The notes beneath the pieces were generated by a model. That model worked only from the letters and a program-made list of their open reading frames with translations, was not told the DNA's origin and did no database searches. Both the position numbers and the translations under genes were made by a program. Positions 17,499 to 26,282 of a DNA stretch of 64,000 bases are shown here, piece after piece (the stretch's first letter is position 1; each line of letters starts with the position of its first letter). The stretch spans positions 62,001-126,000 of the forward strand of contig CALRGJ010000002.1 of the NCBI GenBank assembly GCA_943357285.1, written 5' to 3'. Source of the stretch: Candidatus Peribacteria bacterium. Its GTDB lineage: Bacteria; Patescibacteriota; Gracilibacteria; UBA1369; LOWO2-01-FULL-3.

Positions 17499-20132
17499 AT
17501 GAATTCCAAAAAATATGTTTACGCCTTCGAGGATGGCGGTAAAGAGATGAAGGATTTGCTAGGTGGAAAAGGCGCAAATTTAGCGGAGATGACTAATATT
17601 GGTGTACCGGTTCCTCCTGGATTTACGATTACTACGGAAGTTTGTCATTTGTTTTTAGAACAAGGCGACTATCCAGATGGTTTTGCAGATCAACTTAGTG
17701 AAAATTTGGAAAGTTTAGAAAATAAAATGGGTAAGAAACTTGGCGATGCTAATAATCCCCTGCTTGTTTCAGTAAGAAGTGGTGCAGCTGTTTCTATGCC
17801 GGGAATGATGGATACAATTCTAAATCTTGGACTCAATGATGATACGGTTGTAGGAGTAATTGAAAAGACCGGTAATGAGAGATTTGCTTATGACTGTTAT
17901 CGTCGTTTTGTGCAGATGTTTGGAAATGTGGTAATGGAAGTGGAGCATGCACTTTTTGAGGAGGCGATCGACAAAGTTAAAGAAGAAAAAGGTGTTAAAA
18001 ATGATACAGAATTAGATGCAGAAAATTTGAAAGATTTGGTTGTGGAATTTAAGAAGATTGTGAAGAAGAGTACTGGAAAAGAATTCCCAGCAAATCCATT
18101 CGAACAATTAAAACTCGCAATTGAAGCGGTATTTAATTCTTGGATGAGTGATAGAGCAAAAGCTTACCGCACAATTAATGGTGTGGCTGGACTTCGTGGT
18201 ACTGCGGTAAATGTGCAGTCTATGGTGTTTGGAAATATGGGTGAATCATCTGGTACTGGAGTAGCTTTCACAAGAAATCCATCCAATGGAGGCAAAGAAT
18301 TTTATGGAGAATTTTTGATGAATGCTCAGGGTGAAGATGTGGTGGCCGGAATTCGTACACCGATGTCTTTGATCGAGCTCGAGACAGTGAATGCAGATGT
18401 GTACAATGAGCTCGTGGCTGTGAAAAATAAGCTCGAGAAACATTACAAAGATATGCAGGATATAGAGTTTACCATTGAAGAAGGTAAGCTCTTTTTATTA
18501 CAAACAAGAAATGGAAAACGTACAGGTCAGGCTTCAGTAAATATTGCTTGTGATCTTCATGATGAAGGAATTCTTACAAGAGATGAGGCGATCTTGAAAA
18601 TCGATGCTAAATCATTGAATCAACTTCTTCATCCCCAATTGAAAAAGAGTGCTTCAAAGAATGTAATTGCGAAAGGTTTGCCAGCTAGCCCAGGTGCGGC
18701 TTGCGGTAAAATCGTTTTCACTTCAGAAGATGCGGTGGAATTCGGACATAATAGACACGAAGATGTGATTTTGGTAAGAAAAGAAACTAGTCCGGAAGAT
18801 ATTACCGGTATGCATAATGCGAAAGGAATTCTTACTTCTCGTGGAGGTATGACCAGTCATGCGGCTGTAGTATGCCGTGGAATGGGTAAATGCTGTGTAG
18901 CTGGATGTACAGATATCGTGGTGAATGTGAGCGCGAAAAAATTGATTATTGGAGATATGGTTTTGAGTGAAGGAGATATAATTACTCTTGATGGAACAAC
19001 AGGTGAAGTAATGCTCGGCGAAATGGAAATGCAGGAACCGGAATTGATTGGAAATTTCAAACGTGTGATGGAATGGGCTGACTCAGTGAGAACTTTGAAA
19101 ATTCGTACAAATGCGGATACTCCTCTAGATGCTAAAGTGGCGCTAGATTTTGGTGCTGAAGGAATTGGACTTTGCCGCACAGAACACATGTTCTTTGAGG
19201 AAGATAGGATTCACTTGGTAAGACAAATGATTCTTGCGAAAGATGCTGAGGAACGCGCTAAGCCACTAGAAAAATTAAAGAAAATTCAGAAAAAAGATTT
19301 TGAAGAAATATTCAAAGCGATGGATGGATATCCTGTTTTGGTGAGATTGCTTGATCCACCTTTGCATGAATTCTTGCCAGATAAAGAAAATAAAATTAAG
19401 GAATTAGCAGACGATTTTAAACTTACTGTGGAAGAAGTGAAAAGCCAAATTGCTAGTATGCATGAGATTAATCCTATGCTTGGACACAGAGGTTGTCGTC
19501 TTGGAATTACTCATCCAGAAATTTATAAGATGCAGGTTCAGGCGATTATCGAGGCTGGAATTGCAATGACTAAGGATGGCGTGAAAGTAGAAGTGGAAAT
19601 TGAAATTCCTTTGATTGGAACAAATAGAGAATTCGCTTACATGAAAAAATTGGTAGTGGAGACTATTAAGGAATATGGCGAGGCTGGTTCTAAAGGAATG
19701 CCGGATTTAGGTTTTATTTACAAGATTGGAACGATGATTGAAGTGCCACGTGCAGCAATTACTGCTCACGAATTAGCTCCTGAAGCGGATTTCTTCTCTT
19801 TTGGAACAAACGATCTTACTCAAATGACTTTCGGATATTCTCGTGATGATGCGGGAAGTTTCTTGCCAAAATATATGGACCTTGGAATTCTAGAAAATGA
19901 TCCTACAGCAACTATTGATCAGAATGGCGTAGGAAAATTGATGGAAATTTGTGTGGAGCTCGGACGTGGCGTGAAACCAGATTTAGATATTGGTATTTGC
20001 GGCGAACACGGCGGCGACCCAGCGTCTGTAGAATTCTGTCATAAAATCGGCCTCAACTATGTGAGTTGCAGCCCATATCGCGTACCAATTGCGAGACTCG
20101 CAGCGGCACAGGCGGTGCTGAGGAAAAAATAA
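17499..20132 (+). CDS. ppdK: Pyruvate, phosphate dikinase
   Basis: Interconverts PEP + AMP + PPi with pyruvate + ATP + Pi. The 877 residues have the full family architecture. The N-terminal ATP-grasp domain includes GGKGANLAEM and SVRSGAAVSMPGMMDT. The phosphohistidine domain has GGMTSHAAVV. The C-terminal PEP-binding barrel has GLCRTEHMFF, GTNDLTQMTFG and GICGEHGGDP. In fermentative bacteria it usually runs toward ATP and pyruvate in place of pyruvate kinase. Directly downstream of gdhA, it links amino-acid carbon to energy. It converges on the minus-strand gene ending at 20156. Confidence 0.97.
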   Translation: MNSKKYVYAFEDGGKEMKDLLGGKGANLAEMTNIGVPVPPGFTITTEVCHLFLEQGDYPDGFADQLSENLESLENKMGKKLGDANNPLLVSVRSGAAVSMPGMMDTILNLGLNDDTVVGVIEKTGNERFAYDCYRRFVQMFGNVVMEVEHALFEEAIDKVKEEKGVKNDTELDAENLKDLVVEFKKIVKKSTGKEFPANPFEQLKLAIEAVFNSWMSDRAKAYRTINGVAGLRGTAVNVQSMVFGNMGESSGTGVAFTRNPSNGGKEFYGEFLMNAQGEDVVAGIRTPMSLIELETVNADVYNELVAVKNKLEKHYKDMQDIEFTIEEGKLFLLQTRNGKRTGQASVNIACDLHDEGILTRDEAILKIDAKSLNQLLHPQLKKSASKNVIAKGLPASPGAACGKIVFTSEDAVEFGHNRHEDVILVRKETSPEDITGMHNAKGILTSRGGMTSHAAVVCRGMGKCCVAGCTDIVVNVSAKKLIIGDMVLSEGDIITLDGTTGEVMLGEMEMQEPELIGNFKRVMEWADSVRTLKIRTNADTPLDAKVALDFGAEGIGLCRTEHMFFEEDRIHLVRQMILAKDAEERAKPLEKLKKIQKKDFEEIFKAMDGYPVLVRLLDPPLHEFLPDKENKIKELADDFKLTVEEVKSQIASMHEINPMLGHRGCRLGITHPEIYKMQVQAIIEAGIAMTKDGVKVEVEIEIPLIGTNREFAYMKKLVVETIKEYGEAGSKGMPDLGFIYKIGTMIEVPRAAITAHELAPEADFFSFGTNDLTQMTFGYSRDDAGSFLPKYMDLGILENDPTATIDQNGVGKLMEICVELGRGVKPDLDIGICGEHGGDPASVEFCHKIGLNYVSCSPYRVPIARLAAAQAVLRKK

Positions 20133-20155
20133 AAAGACCGCCAACATACTATGGC

Positions 20156-21340
20156 TTACGAACTAGGGCGAAGCTTCATACCTGGCCAGTAAAGCATGTT
20201 ATAATACTCGTTGTATAATATACTGGCGGCTTTGTCTTTCCCATACATAAGACCTTCATCTATAAATTTTTCGTATTTATTCATCATTTTTTCTGTGATA
20301 CCACGTTTTTCAAGAATTTCATTAAGATAATCTGGGTCTGAGTCATCATTCTTTAAGACTATTTCTCCCGATTCTATTTTGTTTGTAAATTCATCATTAG
20401 CTGCCCAAATACCTTGCCTAACTTCATCTATTTCTTGTAGCAAGGGGCATTTCTTAATAATATTATCAAGCTGGCTGTAAATTTCGGCCATTTCTCCATC
20501 TGTTGGCGGTCTAGTTGAACCAAGAGGATTAGATTCCGTTGATTCTTCTATAATTAACTTTTTGTGGAACTCTCCCAATGCGTCGGCTTCAGTTTTAAAA
20601 TCTTCTTTAATAATTTCTTCAACTTTTCTATTTGGCTTGAGTTCTAAATCATCATTGTATAAATCAAGGTCAAAATTTTGTGTATCTTTAAAGTTTGAGA
20701 GTTGGAATCCTGATTCAGTTGCGACAATAGTATATGGATCTTTAAACTTATAACCTCTTATTAGAAGATGCAAAATCTGTTGAATTAGAGCATTATTATG
20801 TATTTTTTCATCTTTAAAATCTGGTTTATAATCTTTAATAACTGGGAATATATAGCCATTGAAATATTCTCTTCCATTCTTAGCTGCAATGGCCGCAGAT
20901 TCGTGAAAATCTAATTTACTATTGTAGTTTACAAATAAGAATCGCTCTTCTGTAACTTTCTTATTTTTATTGAGAAGTATAACCATATCATCAGTGACAT
21001 AAACTGAATATGGGCTTCCCAATTCGTAGCCTTTCTTTAAAAACGGTAAAATTTCTTTTTCTACCAAGTCACTGCGCCTAATGAAATCATAGGATATATT
21101 TCCAAATTTTCTTCCTAAATCATAGACTAATTTTCTAAGATCATTTTCAGTTTTCTCAATGGTTTCACTTTCCTTTTCAACTTCGTTAATTATTTCCTCT
21201 GTTTTAACAGTGAGTAAATCTTTTGCCACTTCACCTGAATAATCATCCAATTTGCTTTTTGTTTTTTCTGCATTTTGCTTTGGAAAATCATTGCGATTAT
21301 TTTCTAAACCTTTGAATATTAGATATTTTTCTTTAAACAT
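20156..21340 (-). CDS. Hypothetical charged protein with an internal repeat
   Basis: A 394-residue soluble protein of unknown family. Residues 30-85 are Lys/Glu-rich and probably coiled coil. Two later segments look duplicated: ILPFLKKGYELGSPYSVYVT near residue 97 and ILHLLIRGYKFKDPYTIVAT near 197 share spacing and residues (GY, PY, then T followed by Asp/Glu). Each is followed by acidic, Asn-rich sequence. The leader before ATG is A-rich (AAAAAACAAAA). Nine nt downstream of it lies the 5' side of no other gene; upstream sits nadK in the same direction, 9 nt away, so the two are likely co-transcribed. Confidence 0.7.
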   Translation of the reverse strand: MFKEKYLIFKGLENNRNDFPKQNAEKTKSKLDDYSGEVAKDLLTVKTEEIINEVEKESETIEKTENDLRKLVYDLGRKFGNISYDFIRRSDLVEKEILPFLKKGYELGSPYSVYVTDDMVILLNKNKKVTEERFLFVNYNSKLDFHESAAIAAKNGREYFNGYIFPVIKDYKPDFKDEKIHNNALIQQILHLLIRGYKFKDPYTIVATESGFQLSNFKDTQNFDLDLYNDDLELKPNRKVEEIIKEDFKTEADALGEFHKKLIIEESTESNPLGSTRPPTDGEMAEIYSQLDNIIKKCPLLQEIDEVRQGIWAANDEFTNKIESGEIVLKNDDSDPDYLNEILEKRGITEKMMNKYEKFIDEGLMYGKDKAASILYNEYYNMLYWPGMKLRPSS

Positions 21341-21349
21341 TTTTGTTTT

Positions 21350-22240
21350 TTAGACATCACCCCAGTTCAGCTTTTGTCTGAGCATTTTGTAGTAGCGGTT
21401 TTTGGTGCGGATGATGTAGAGGTAACGTTTGCTGCGGCGGACTTTTACTTGGTCTCCAAACTTTAGCATGCAAGGATCCTGACCATCGATTGTGAGACCG
21501 ATAGTGGAAAGATCTTCGTTGCGACGTTGAGTATCAATAGTGATGGTAATCTGTCTCGTACCAGGCACCACGATAGACCTCATAGAAAGCGAGCTAGGGC
21601 AGATCGGAGTAATAATGAGACCTTCTATACCCGGATGAACAATAGGCCCTCCAGCAGAAAGAGAATGCGCCGTAGAACCCGTTGGTGTGGCAACAATGAC
21701 TCCGTCCGCTTTAAACTTCACGACACGGCGTCCATTGATTTCCAAATCGATAGTAATCAAACGAGCAAAAGAACCCTGATTAATTACCGCATCATTGAGG
21801 GCGAGATAAGTGCAGACTTTTTTATTTTTTCTATAAAGAGTAGCACGAAGAAGTGAACGTTTATCAATTGCGTATTTATCTTCGAAAACGAGATCGAGAG
21901 TTTCAAAAAGTTTATCCGGATTGGTCTCGGTAAGAAAACCAAGATTTCCGAGATTCACAGGGAAAAGTAGAACTTTATGTTTAGAAATTGAACGAGCGGT
22001 TTTTAGAATAGTTCCATCTCCACCGAGAGTAATTGCCATATCTACAGTTCTGAGAATTTCTTCTTTCTTGTAGCCTTTTTCCTTCGGAAAAATTTTGTGG
22101 CAATTATTATCGTAAAAAATCTCAACTTTCTGAGTCTTGAGATATTTAGTCAGCTGTTTCAAAAGTGCGAGATTCTTTGGAACTTCCAAAAGATTACGCT
22201 TTGTGATTATACCGACTTTGGTGATTGGTTTGTGGGTCAT
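21350..22240 (-). CDS. nadK: NAD kinase
   Basis: Phosphorylates NAD to NADP in the cytoplasm. The GGDGT motif appears in LGGDGTILKTARS, with GNLGFLTE and the conserved TPTGSTAHSLSAGG loop. The reading frame extends upstream to a TTG at 22291, but I chose ATG 22240. A promoter (TTGCTG, 17 bp, TATAAT at 22268-22263) lies inside the longer frame and would start transcription only about 20 nt before this ATG. About 296 residues is the normal size. The gene is divergent from the kinase-like unknown gene at 22354. Confidence 0.93.
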   Translation of the reverse strand: MTHKPITKVGIITKRNLLEVPKNLALLKQLTKYLKTQKVEIFYDNNCHKIFPKEKGYKKEEILRTVDMAITLGGDGTILKTARSISKHKVLLFPVNLGNLGFLTETNPDKLFETLDLVFEDKYAIDKRSLLRATLYRKNKKVCTYLALNDAVINQGSFARLITIDLEINGRRVVKFKADGVIVATPTGSTAHSLSAGGPIVHPGIEGLIITPICPSSLSMRSIVVPGTRQITITIDTQRRNEDLSTIGLTIDGQDPCMLKFGDQVKVRRSKRYLYIIRTKNRYYKMLRQKLNWGDV

Positions 22241-22262
22241 CTCTGAAGTTAATACTGTATTG

Positions 22263-22334
22263 ATTATACCATATACTGGAGGTAGCAGCAATCTGTCGCC
22301 ATGTGTTTGCCAAAACTAGCGCTTGGCGTATAAT
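22263..22334. promoter_or_regulatory. Divergent promoters for nadK (minus) and the 22354 gene (plus)
   Basis: Minus strand: TTGCTG (22291-22286), 17 bp, TATAAT (22268-22263). Plus strand: TTGCCA (22307-22312), 16 bp, TATAAT (22329-22334). Both fix the start codons used here. Confidence 0.75.
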
Positions 22335-22353
22335 TCATGCCTTAACCAATTTT

Positions 22354-23133
22354 ATGTTTGAAGGATTAGATTCAATGTTTAGACAACAAGAGGTAGTCGT
22401 TCAGCCTGATTTCAAGAAGGGAATGCAGCATTTTGCTTCTCCTGTTGTCAGTATAAATGGAGAAACTCCTCTTACAGCGCACTATGCAAAATGGGTCAGG
22501 GATATAATGGGAAAATGGGATAGTGACTCCCCCGTATCTGCAAAAAGAGACCTAGTCGTCTTGAATCAATTTATGGATGGAGTAGCAAGAGTAGCGGAAA
22601 CGGAAATTCTAGATGATGCTTCGGTAAAAGTGAGCGACAGCGAAACATCTTTTCACCCGTCCTATGTAATGATTCAGGAAGCCGTAGAGGGTTCTGAGGT
22701 TTCGGAAGATGATTTGCATAGAGTTCCTAAAATTCGTGAAGCAATTCGTGATGTGGTGATGACTTCATGGCAAATGTATCAGCGCCAAGGAGTGGCTGTG
22801 GATCTTGTGGGTTTTGATTCTATGAAAGATATAGCGAGATTACCGGTTGATGAAAACGCTCATCTAAGACTTCATAATTTCAGAAAGGATAAAGAGGGTA
22901 ATCCGGTGCTTATAGATACTCGTCTACTTGAGCCGCGCAGAGTGATACTCCCAGCAAGATCAGTCACGGATTTTCTAATTCAGTTCCAACACTTTGGTCT
23001 ACAAAGTCTTTTGAATAAACATCTTGGTCCAGAAGATAAGTTTAGACTTGATGGTGGAAATATAATTGTCAGAGAAATCGCAAGAAAATGTTTTGATTTT
23101 ACTCAACGTTTTCAGGCAGCATCAAAGATTTAA
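22354..23133 (+). CDS. Hypothetical protein, possibly a degenerate kinase fold
   Basis: About 259 residues. The frame opens at GTG 22303, but the plus-strand promoter lies at 22307-22334, so ATG 22354 (or 22375) is the likely start. A stretch near the middle, HLRLHNFRKDKEGNPVLIDT, has the spacing of the catalytic-loop to metal-binding segment of aminoglycoside-phosphotransferase-like kinases (HGDLHPGNI...VLIDF). The usual catalytic Asp is replaced, so it may be a pseudokinase or an unrelated fold. Its 3' end overlaps the convergent phosphatase gene by 35 bp. Confidence 0.6.
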   Translation: MFEGLDSMFRQQEVVVQPDFKKGMQHFASPVVSINGETPLTAHYAKWVRDIMGKWDSDSPVSAKRDLVVLNQFMDGVARVAETEILDDASVKVSDSETSFHPSYVMIQEAVEGSEVSEDDLHRVPKIREAIRDVVMTSWQMYQRQGVAVDLVGFDSMKDIARLPVDENAHLRLHNFRKDKEGNPVLIDTRLLEPRRVILPARSVTDFLIQFQHFGLQSLLNKHLGPEDKFRLDGGNIIVREIARKCFDFTQRFQAASKI

Positions 23134-23743
23134 TTTTCTCTATATCTACTTTTTGAATGTACTCGGGAATGTTCTCCCATACGACGTGGAAGCCATATCC
23201 ACCACCTTTCATTTCTGCTAGCGCTTCGGCTTTCGTCCAGCCCTGAACGACAATTCTATACATCGCAATTACCACGCCAGTACGATCTGAGCCGTGTTTG
23301 CAGTGCACATAAATCGGGTAATTATTTTTGTCGGTGAGAATGTCGAGAGCTGTGACAATATCCTCATCATCAATATCCCAAGGATTCATGCGAATGTGGA
23401 GAAATTTAAAATTTGTTTTGGATTCTCTAACGACGTAGCGATCAGTATGAAAATATTCGAGATCGAGTAGAGTTTTTACGCCGATATTTTGAAGATCTTT
23501 GAGATCATTGGCAGTTGGTCTATCTCCTCTATAAATAGAGTCAGATACTTTATAAAAATTACCTATTTTACTTTCTGGTAGGGGTTGAGCCCAAGATGGA
23601 GGACGTTTCTCCGGAGAAACAGGAGTGTAAGTTTCATAGCCTGGAGCTAGATAAAAAATAGCAGCTGCTAGCAGTAGAATTGGCAAATAGACATGGAGAA
23701 ATTTACGAGATTTCAGGATTATGTAAAAAGTTTCCTTTTTCAT
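23099..23743 (-). CDS. Membrane-anchored tyrosine/dual-specificity phosphatase
   Basis: A 214-residue protein with an N-terminal membrane segment (about 17-34) and a phosphatase domain with the P-loop signature HCKHGSDRTG (Cys and Arg of the CX5R motif, near residue 147). An upstream Asp in MNPWDIDDED could be the general acid. The class hydrolyses phospho-Tyr/Ser or phosphoinositide-like substrates; which applies here cannot be told. The domain follows the anchor, so it may face the outside. It overlaps the upstream glycosyltransferase by 4 bp (ATGA), so the two are translationally coupled. Confidence 0.85.
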   Translation of the reverse strand: MKKETFYIILKSRKFLHVYLPILLLAAAIFYLAPGYETYTPVSPEKRPPSWAQPLPESKIGNFYKVSDSIYRGDRPTANDLKDLQNIGVKTLLDLEYFHTDRYVVRESKTNFKFLHIRMNPWDIDDEDIVTALDILTDKNNYPIYVHCKHGSDRTGVVIAMYRIVVQGWTKAEALAEMKGGGYGFHVVWENIPEYIQKVDIEKIKSLMLPENVE

Positions 23744-24843
23744 TTTCCAATTTTATTAAAAATTTTGAGGAGTTTTTTTGCAGACTCTTCCCAAGAAAAT
23801 TTTCTAGATTGTTTAAATCCTCTTTCGCGCAGTTCTTCCTCTAGCTCCGGATCTTTAATGATTTTCAACATGGCATCGGCGATTTGCATATGACTTTCGG
23901 GATTCACAAGTAATGCGGCATTTCCCACAACTTCAGGAATGGAAGAAGTGTGCGTGGCAATTACCGGACAACCACATTGCATGGCTTCCAGCGGCGGTAT
24001 TCCAAACCCTTCATATAGAGATGGAAACACCAAAGCCTTTGCGAGACTAAATAAATTTACGAGACTTTTATTGGAAAGATATCCGAGAAGATGCACTTTT
24101 TTTGTGAGATAATTTTCTTTAATTGCTTCGTGAATTTTCTCAAAATCCCAACCTTCTTTACCGACTATAATTAAGTGATAATCAGGATACCTATCACTCA
24201 CCTCTTTGAAAGACCTGATTAAATGCAAATAATTTTTGCGTGGTTCCAGAGTGCCGACAGCGAGAAAAAACTTTTCAGGAAGATTTGTTTTAACAATAAA
24301 ATCTTGGATTTTTTCTTTGGAAATTGGTTTAAATTCATCACTGGCTCCACAATAAACCACGTCAATTTTATTCGGTTCATAATGAAATCTTTGTAAAATA
24401 TCAGTGCAAGTATTCTCGGAAACAGCGCAGACATGAGCCGCGCGACGCAAGGCGCGACGGAGAAGAAGTTTCTCAATAATGGTCGCTTTTTTATTGTGAG
24501 TGTTCGGATAAATGAAGGCCACGAGATCATGAACAGTCAAAACAGTTTTTATAGTAGCGGGTAAAATGCTTGGAATAATGTAGCTGGATGGCGCGAAAAA
24601 AATATCGACGTTTTCTTTTTTTACATCGCGGGAAACTTGGTAATGCCAAAGCATTCCTTTGCTGGAAAAAAGTTTCAGGCGAGCGTTTTTAAATTCACCA
24701 AAGCCAGGAATTCCATCTCGAGCGTAGAGAATATATTCGTTTTTCGTATCTAGTTTCAGGAGACTTTGTACGAGATGAAAAGTGTACCAGCCTTTTCCAG
24801 CCTTCTCTCCACCGGCGCAACGAATATCAATAGCGATTTTCAT
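23740..24843 (-). CDS. Glycosyltransferase family 4 (GT-B fold)
   Basis: A 367-residue retaining glycosyltransferase that moves a sugar from a nucleotide donor to a glycan or lipid. The N-terminal Rossmann half starts MKIAIDIRCAGG. The C-terminal half has VGTLEPRKN and the donor-binding E-X7-E motif in SLYEGFGIPPLEAMQCG, followed by GCPVIATHTSSIPEV. It is coupled to the downstream phosphatase by a 4-bp overlap. The likely role is surface polysaccharide assembly; the acceptor is unknown. Divergent from the membrane protein at 24935. Confidence 0.92.
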   Translation of the reverse strand: MKIAIDIRCAGGEKAGKGWYTFHLVQSLLKLDTKNEYILYARDGIPGFGEFKNARLKLFSSKGMLWHYQVSRDVKKENVDIFFAPSSYIIPSILPATIKTVLTVHDLVAFIYPNTHNKKATIIEKLLLRRALRRAAHVCAVSENTCTDILQRFHYEPNKIDVVYCGASDEFKPISKEKIQDFIVKTNLPEKFFLAVGTLEPRKNYLHLIRSFKEVSDRYPDYHLIIVGKEGWDFEKIHEAIKENYLTKKVHLLGYLSNKSLVNLFSLAKALVFPSLYEGFGIPPLEAMQCGCPVIATHTSSIPEVVGNAALLVNPESHMQIADAMLKIIKDPELEEELRERGFKQSRKFSWEESAKKLLKIFNKIGK

Positions 24844-24934
24844 ATGGCCAGTATAGGTGATATTTGGATATTTGAAAAACTTTACATTCCTTTGTTTTGA
24901 GTTATGCTTAAAATTGAAATTAACAAATTTTCAT

Positions 24935-25600
24935 ATGCCAGACTCATTCAAGATAAGATTCATGAAATTGCCGCTCGTGAGAAAGGCAATTATGATAGGT
25001 GGTTTATTTACAGCAATTAGCGTTTTTATGCCTTGGTATAGCGACGTTGATAAATTTAATATTGGTGAAAGTTTTCTAGGAATTTCCGGACCACTTTATT
25101 TGGCAGGATTTTTTGTATTTGTTTCCGGGGCTGTCTCTATAGCTTTGATTGCAATGCAGATGATGGAAAAAAGAATGCCACGATTACCAATGAAGGAACC
25201 ACAGATGCATATTGCGGGAAGTGTCCTCTCTCTATTCATGCTTGGACTCACAGCTTCTGCTTATTTTCACCCAAAATTCGGTGTAAATTTAACAGATAAG
25301 AGCCTAGGTTTTGGAATGATTTTAGCTTTTATTGGCGCTGGGGTGGTAATGCTTGGAGGAATACTTGCGGTGAGAGCAAAAGAAGTAAGCTTTGATGTGG
25401 AAGGAAGTATCGCTCCTTTGATTGATATGGACAGAGAAAAGGCTAGCTTAAATATGCAGGACGTAACTGTGGGTGAAGCAATGAATAGACATGGACAAGT
25501 GAACGATAGACGAAATCAATATCAGGGAACTTACAGTGGCCGCTCCAATGGTTGGGGGCCAGTGCAAGAATCCATCAACGAGTTGAATAAACACGAGTAG
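24935..25600 (+). CDS. Hypothetical four-span membrane protein
   Basis: About 221 residues with four hydrophobic segments (after a basic N-terminus, about residues 20-36, 52-74, 95-115 and 127-147 from this start) and a soluble, Asn/Gly-rich C-terminal tail of about 65 residues. The frame opens earlier, at 24857. A TTTACA-16 bp-TATGCT promoter ends only about 30 bp before ATG 24935, which makes MPDSFKIRF the probable N-terminus. No family is recognised. A single transcription unit is likely because a new promoter follows. Confidence 0.65.
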   Translation: MPDSFKIRFMKLPLVRKAIMIGGLFTAISVFMPWYSDVDKFNIGESFLGISGPLYLAGFFVFVSGAVSIALIAMQMMEKRMPRLPMKEPQMHIAGSVLSLFMLGLTASAYFHPKFGVNLTDKSLGFGMILAFIGAGVVMLGGILAVRAKEVSFDVEGSIAPLIDMDREKASLNMQDVTVGEAMNRHGQVNDRRNQYQGTYSGRSNGWGPVQESINELNKHE

Positions 25601-25605
25601 CAAGG

Positions 25606-25634
25606 TTGCATTTGCGGCTTATTTGTGCTATAAT
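25606..25634 (+). promoter_or_regulatory. Promoter of the GNAT gene
   Basis: TTGCAT (25606-25611), 17-bp spacer, TATAAT (25629-25634). Transcription should start about 15 nt before the ATG; no Shine-Dalgarno sequence is present. Confidence 0.8.
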
Positions 25635-25655
25635 AATAGCTATTAATTAGTAGCT

Positions 25656-26282
25656 ATGTCTTTAAATGATTTGGAAATTATAGGCGGTGAAGAAGTTCGA
25701 AAAAATCTAAATCCAGGTGATTTGGAGAACTTAGTAAATGTTTGGATGAACGAAACTTCTCCCCAAGTTGAGGCAAATGCTTTAGAAACTCATGAGGCTA
25801 TTCAAGAAGCTTTAGATAGAAAAGGAAAGTCAGATTCATTAATCGATCATTTAAGAGAATCTATTGATAAAGGAGATATGATTATTGCGAGAGTTGATGG
25901 AAAAATTGCTGGAATGGTGAGAGTTTATGACACTGGAAGAAAAACAAAGGTTAAAGATGTAGAATATCCATTTTTTGAAATTGGTAAAGCTTTGGTTCTT
26001 CCTGAATTTAGAAACCAAGGCATTTATAAAAAATTGCGGGCTCAATCTATTCACCATTTACGAGAAAAAGCTGGAGATGTTTTGATTTTAACTGGTACTA
26101 AATCAGATTATGTAAAAAAAATCGCTCGTGATGACGGCTGGGAGGAAATTGGTTTTGATAATTATCTGAGAATTTATGGTGCTAATGAAGAATCAATTGA
26201 GGCTAAGCATGAAGAAAGAATAAAAAAAGGCTGGACTGCATTCCTGCATATTCCAGCCGCTTTAAAGCAAAAGTTAGAGTAA
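25656..26282 (+). CDS. GNAT-family N-acetyltransferase
   Basis: A 208-residue acetyl-CoA-dependent acetyltransferase. The core strands MIIARVDGKIAGMVRVYD are followed by a family-specific insertion and motif A, VLPEFRNQGIYKKLR, which carries the pyrophosphate-binding Q/R-x-x-G-x-[GA]-like turn (the usual last Gly/Ala is Tyr here). A conserved pattern near KSDYVKKIARDDGWEEIGF completes the fold. The substrate cannot be predicted. The stop codon abuts that of the convergent helicase gene with no gap. Confidence 0.8.
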   Translation: MSLNDLEIIGGEEVRKNLNPGDLENLVNVWMNETSPQVEANALETHEAIQEALDRKGKSDSLIDHLRESIDKGDMIIARVDGKIAGMVRVYDTGRKTKVKDVEYPFFEIGKALVLPEFRNQGIYKKLRAQSIHHLREKAGDVLILTGTKSDYVKKIARDDGWEEIGFDNYLRIYGANEESIEAKHEERIKKGWTAFLHIPAALKQKLE

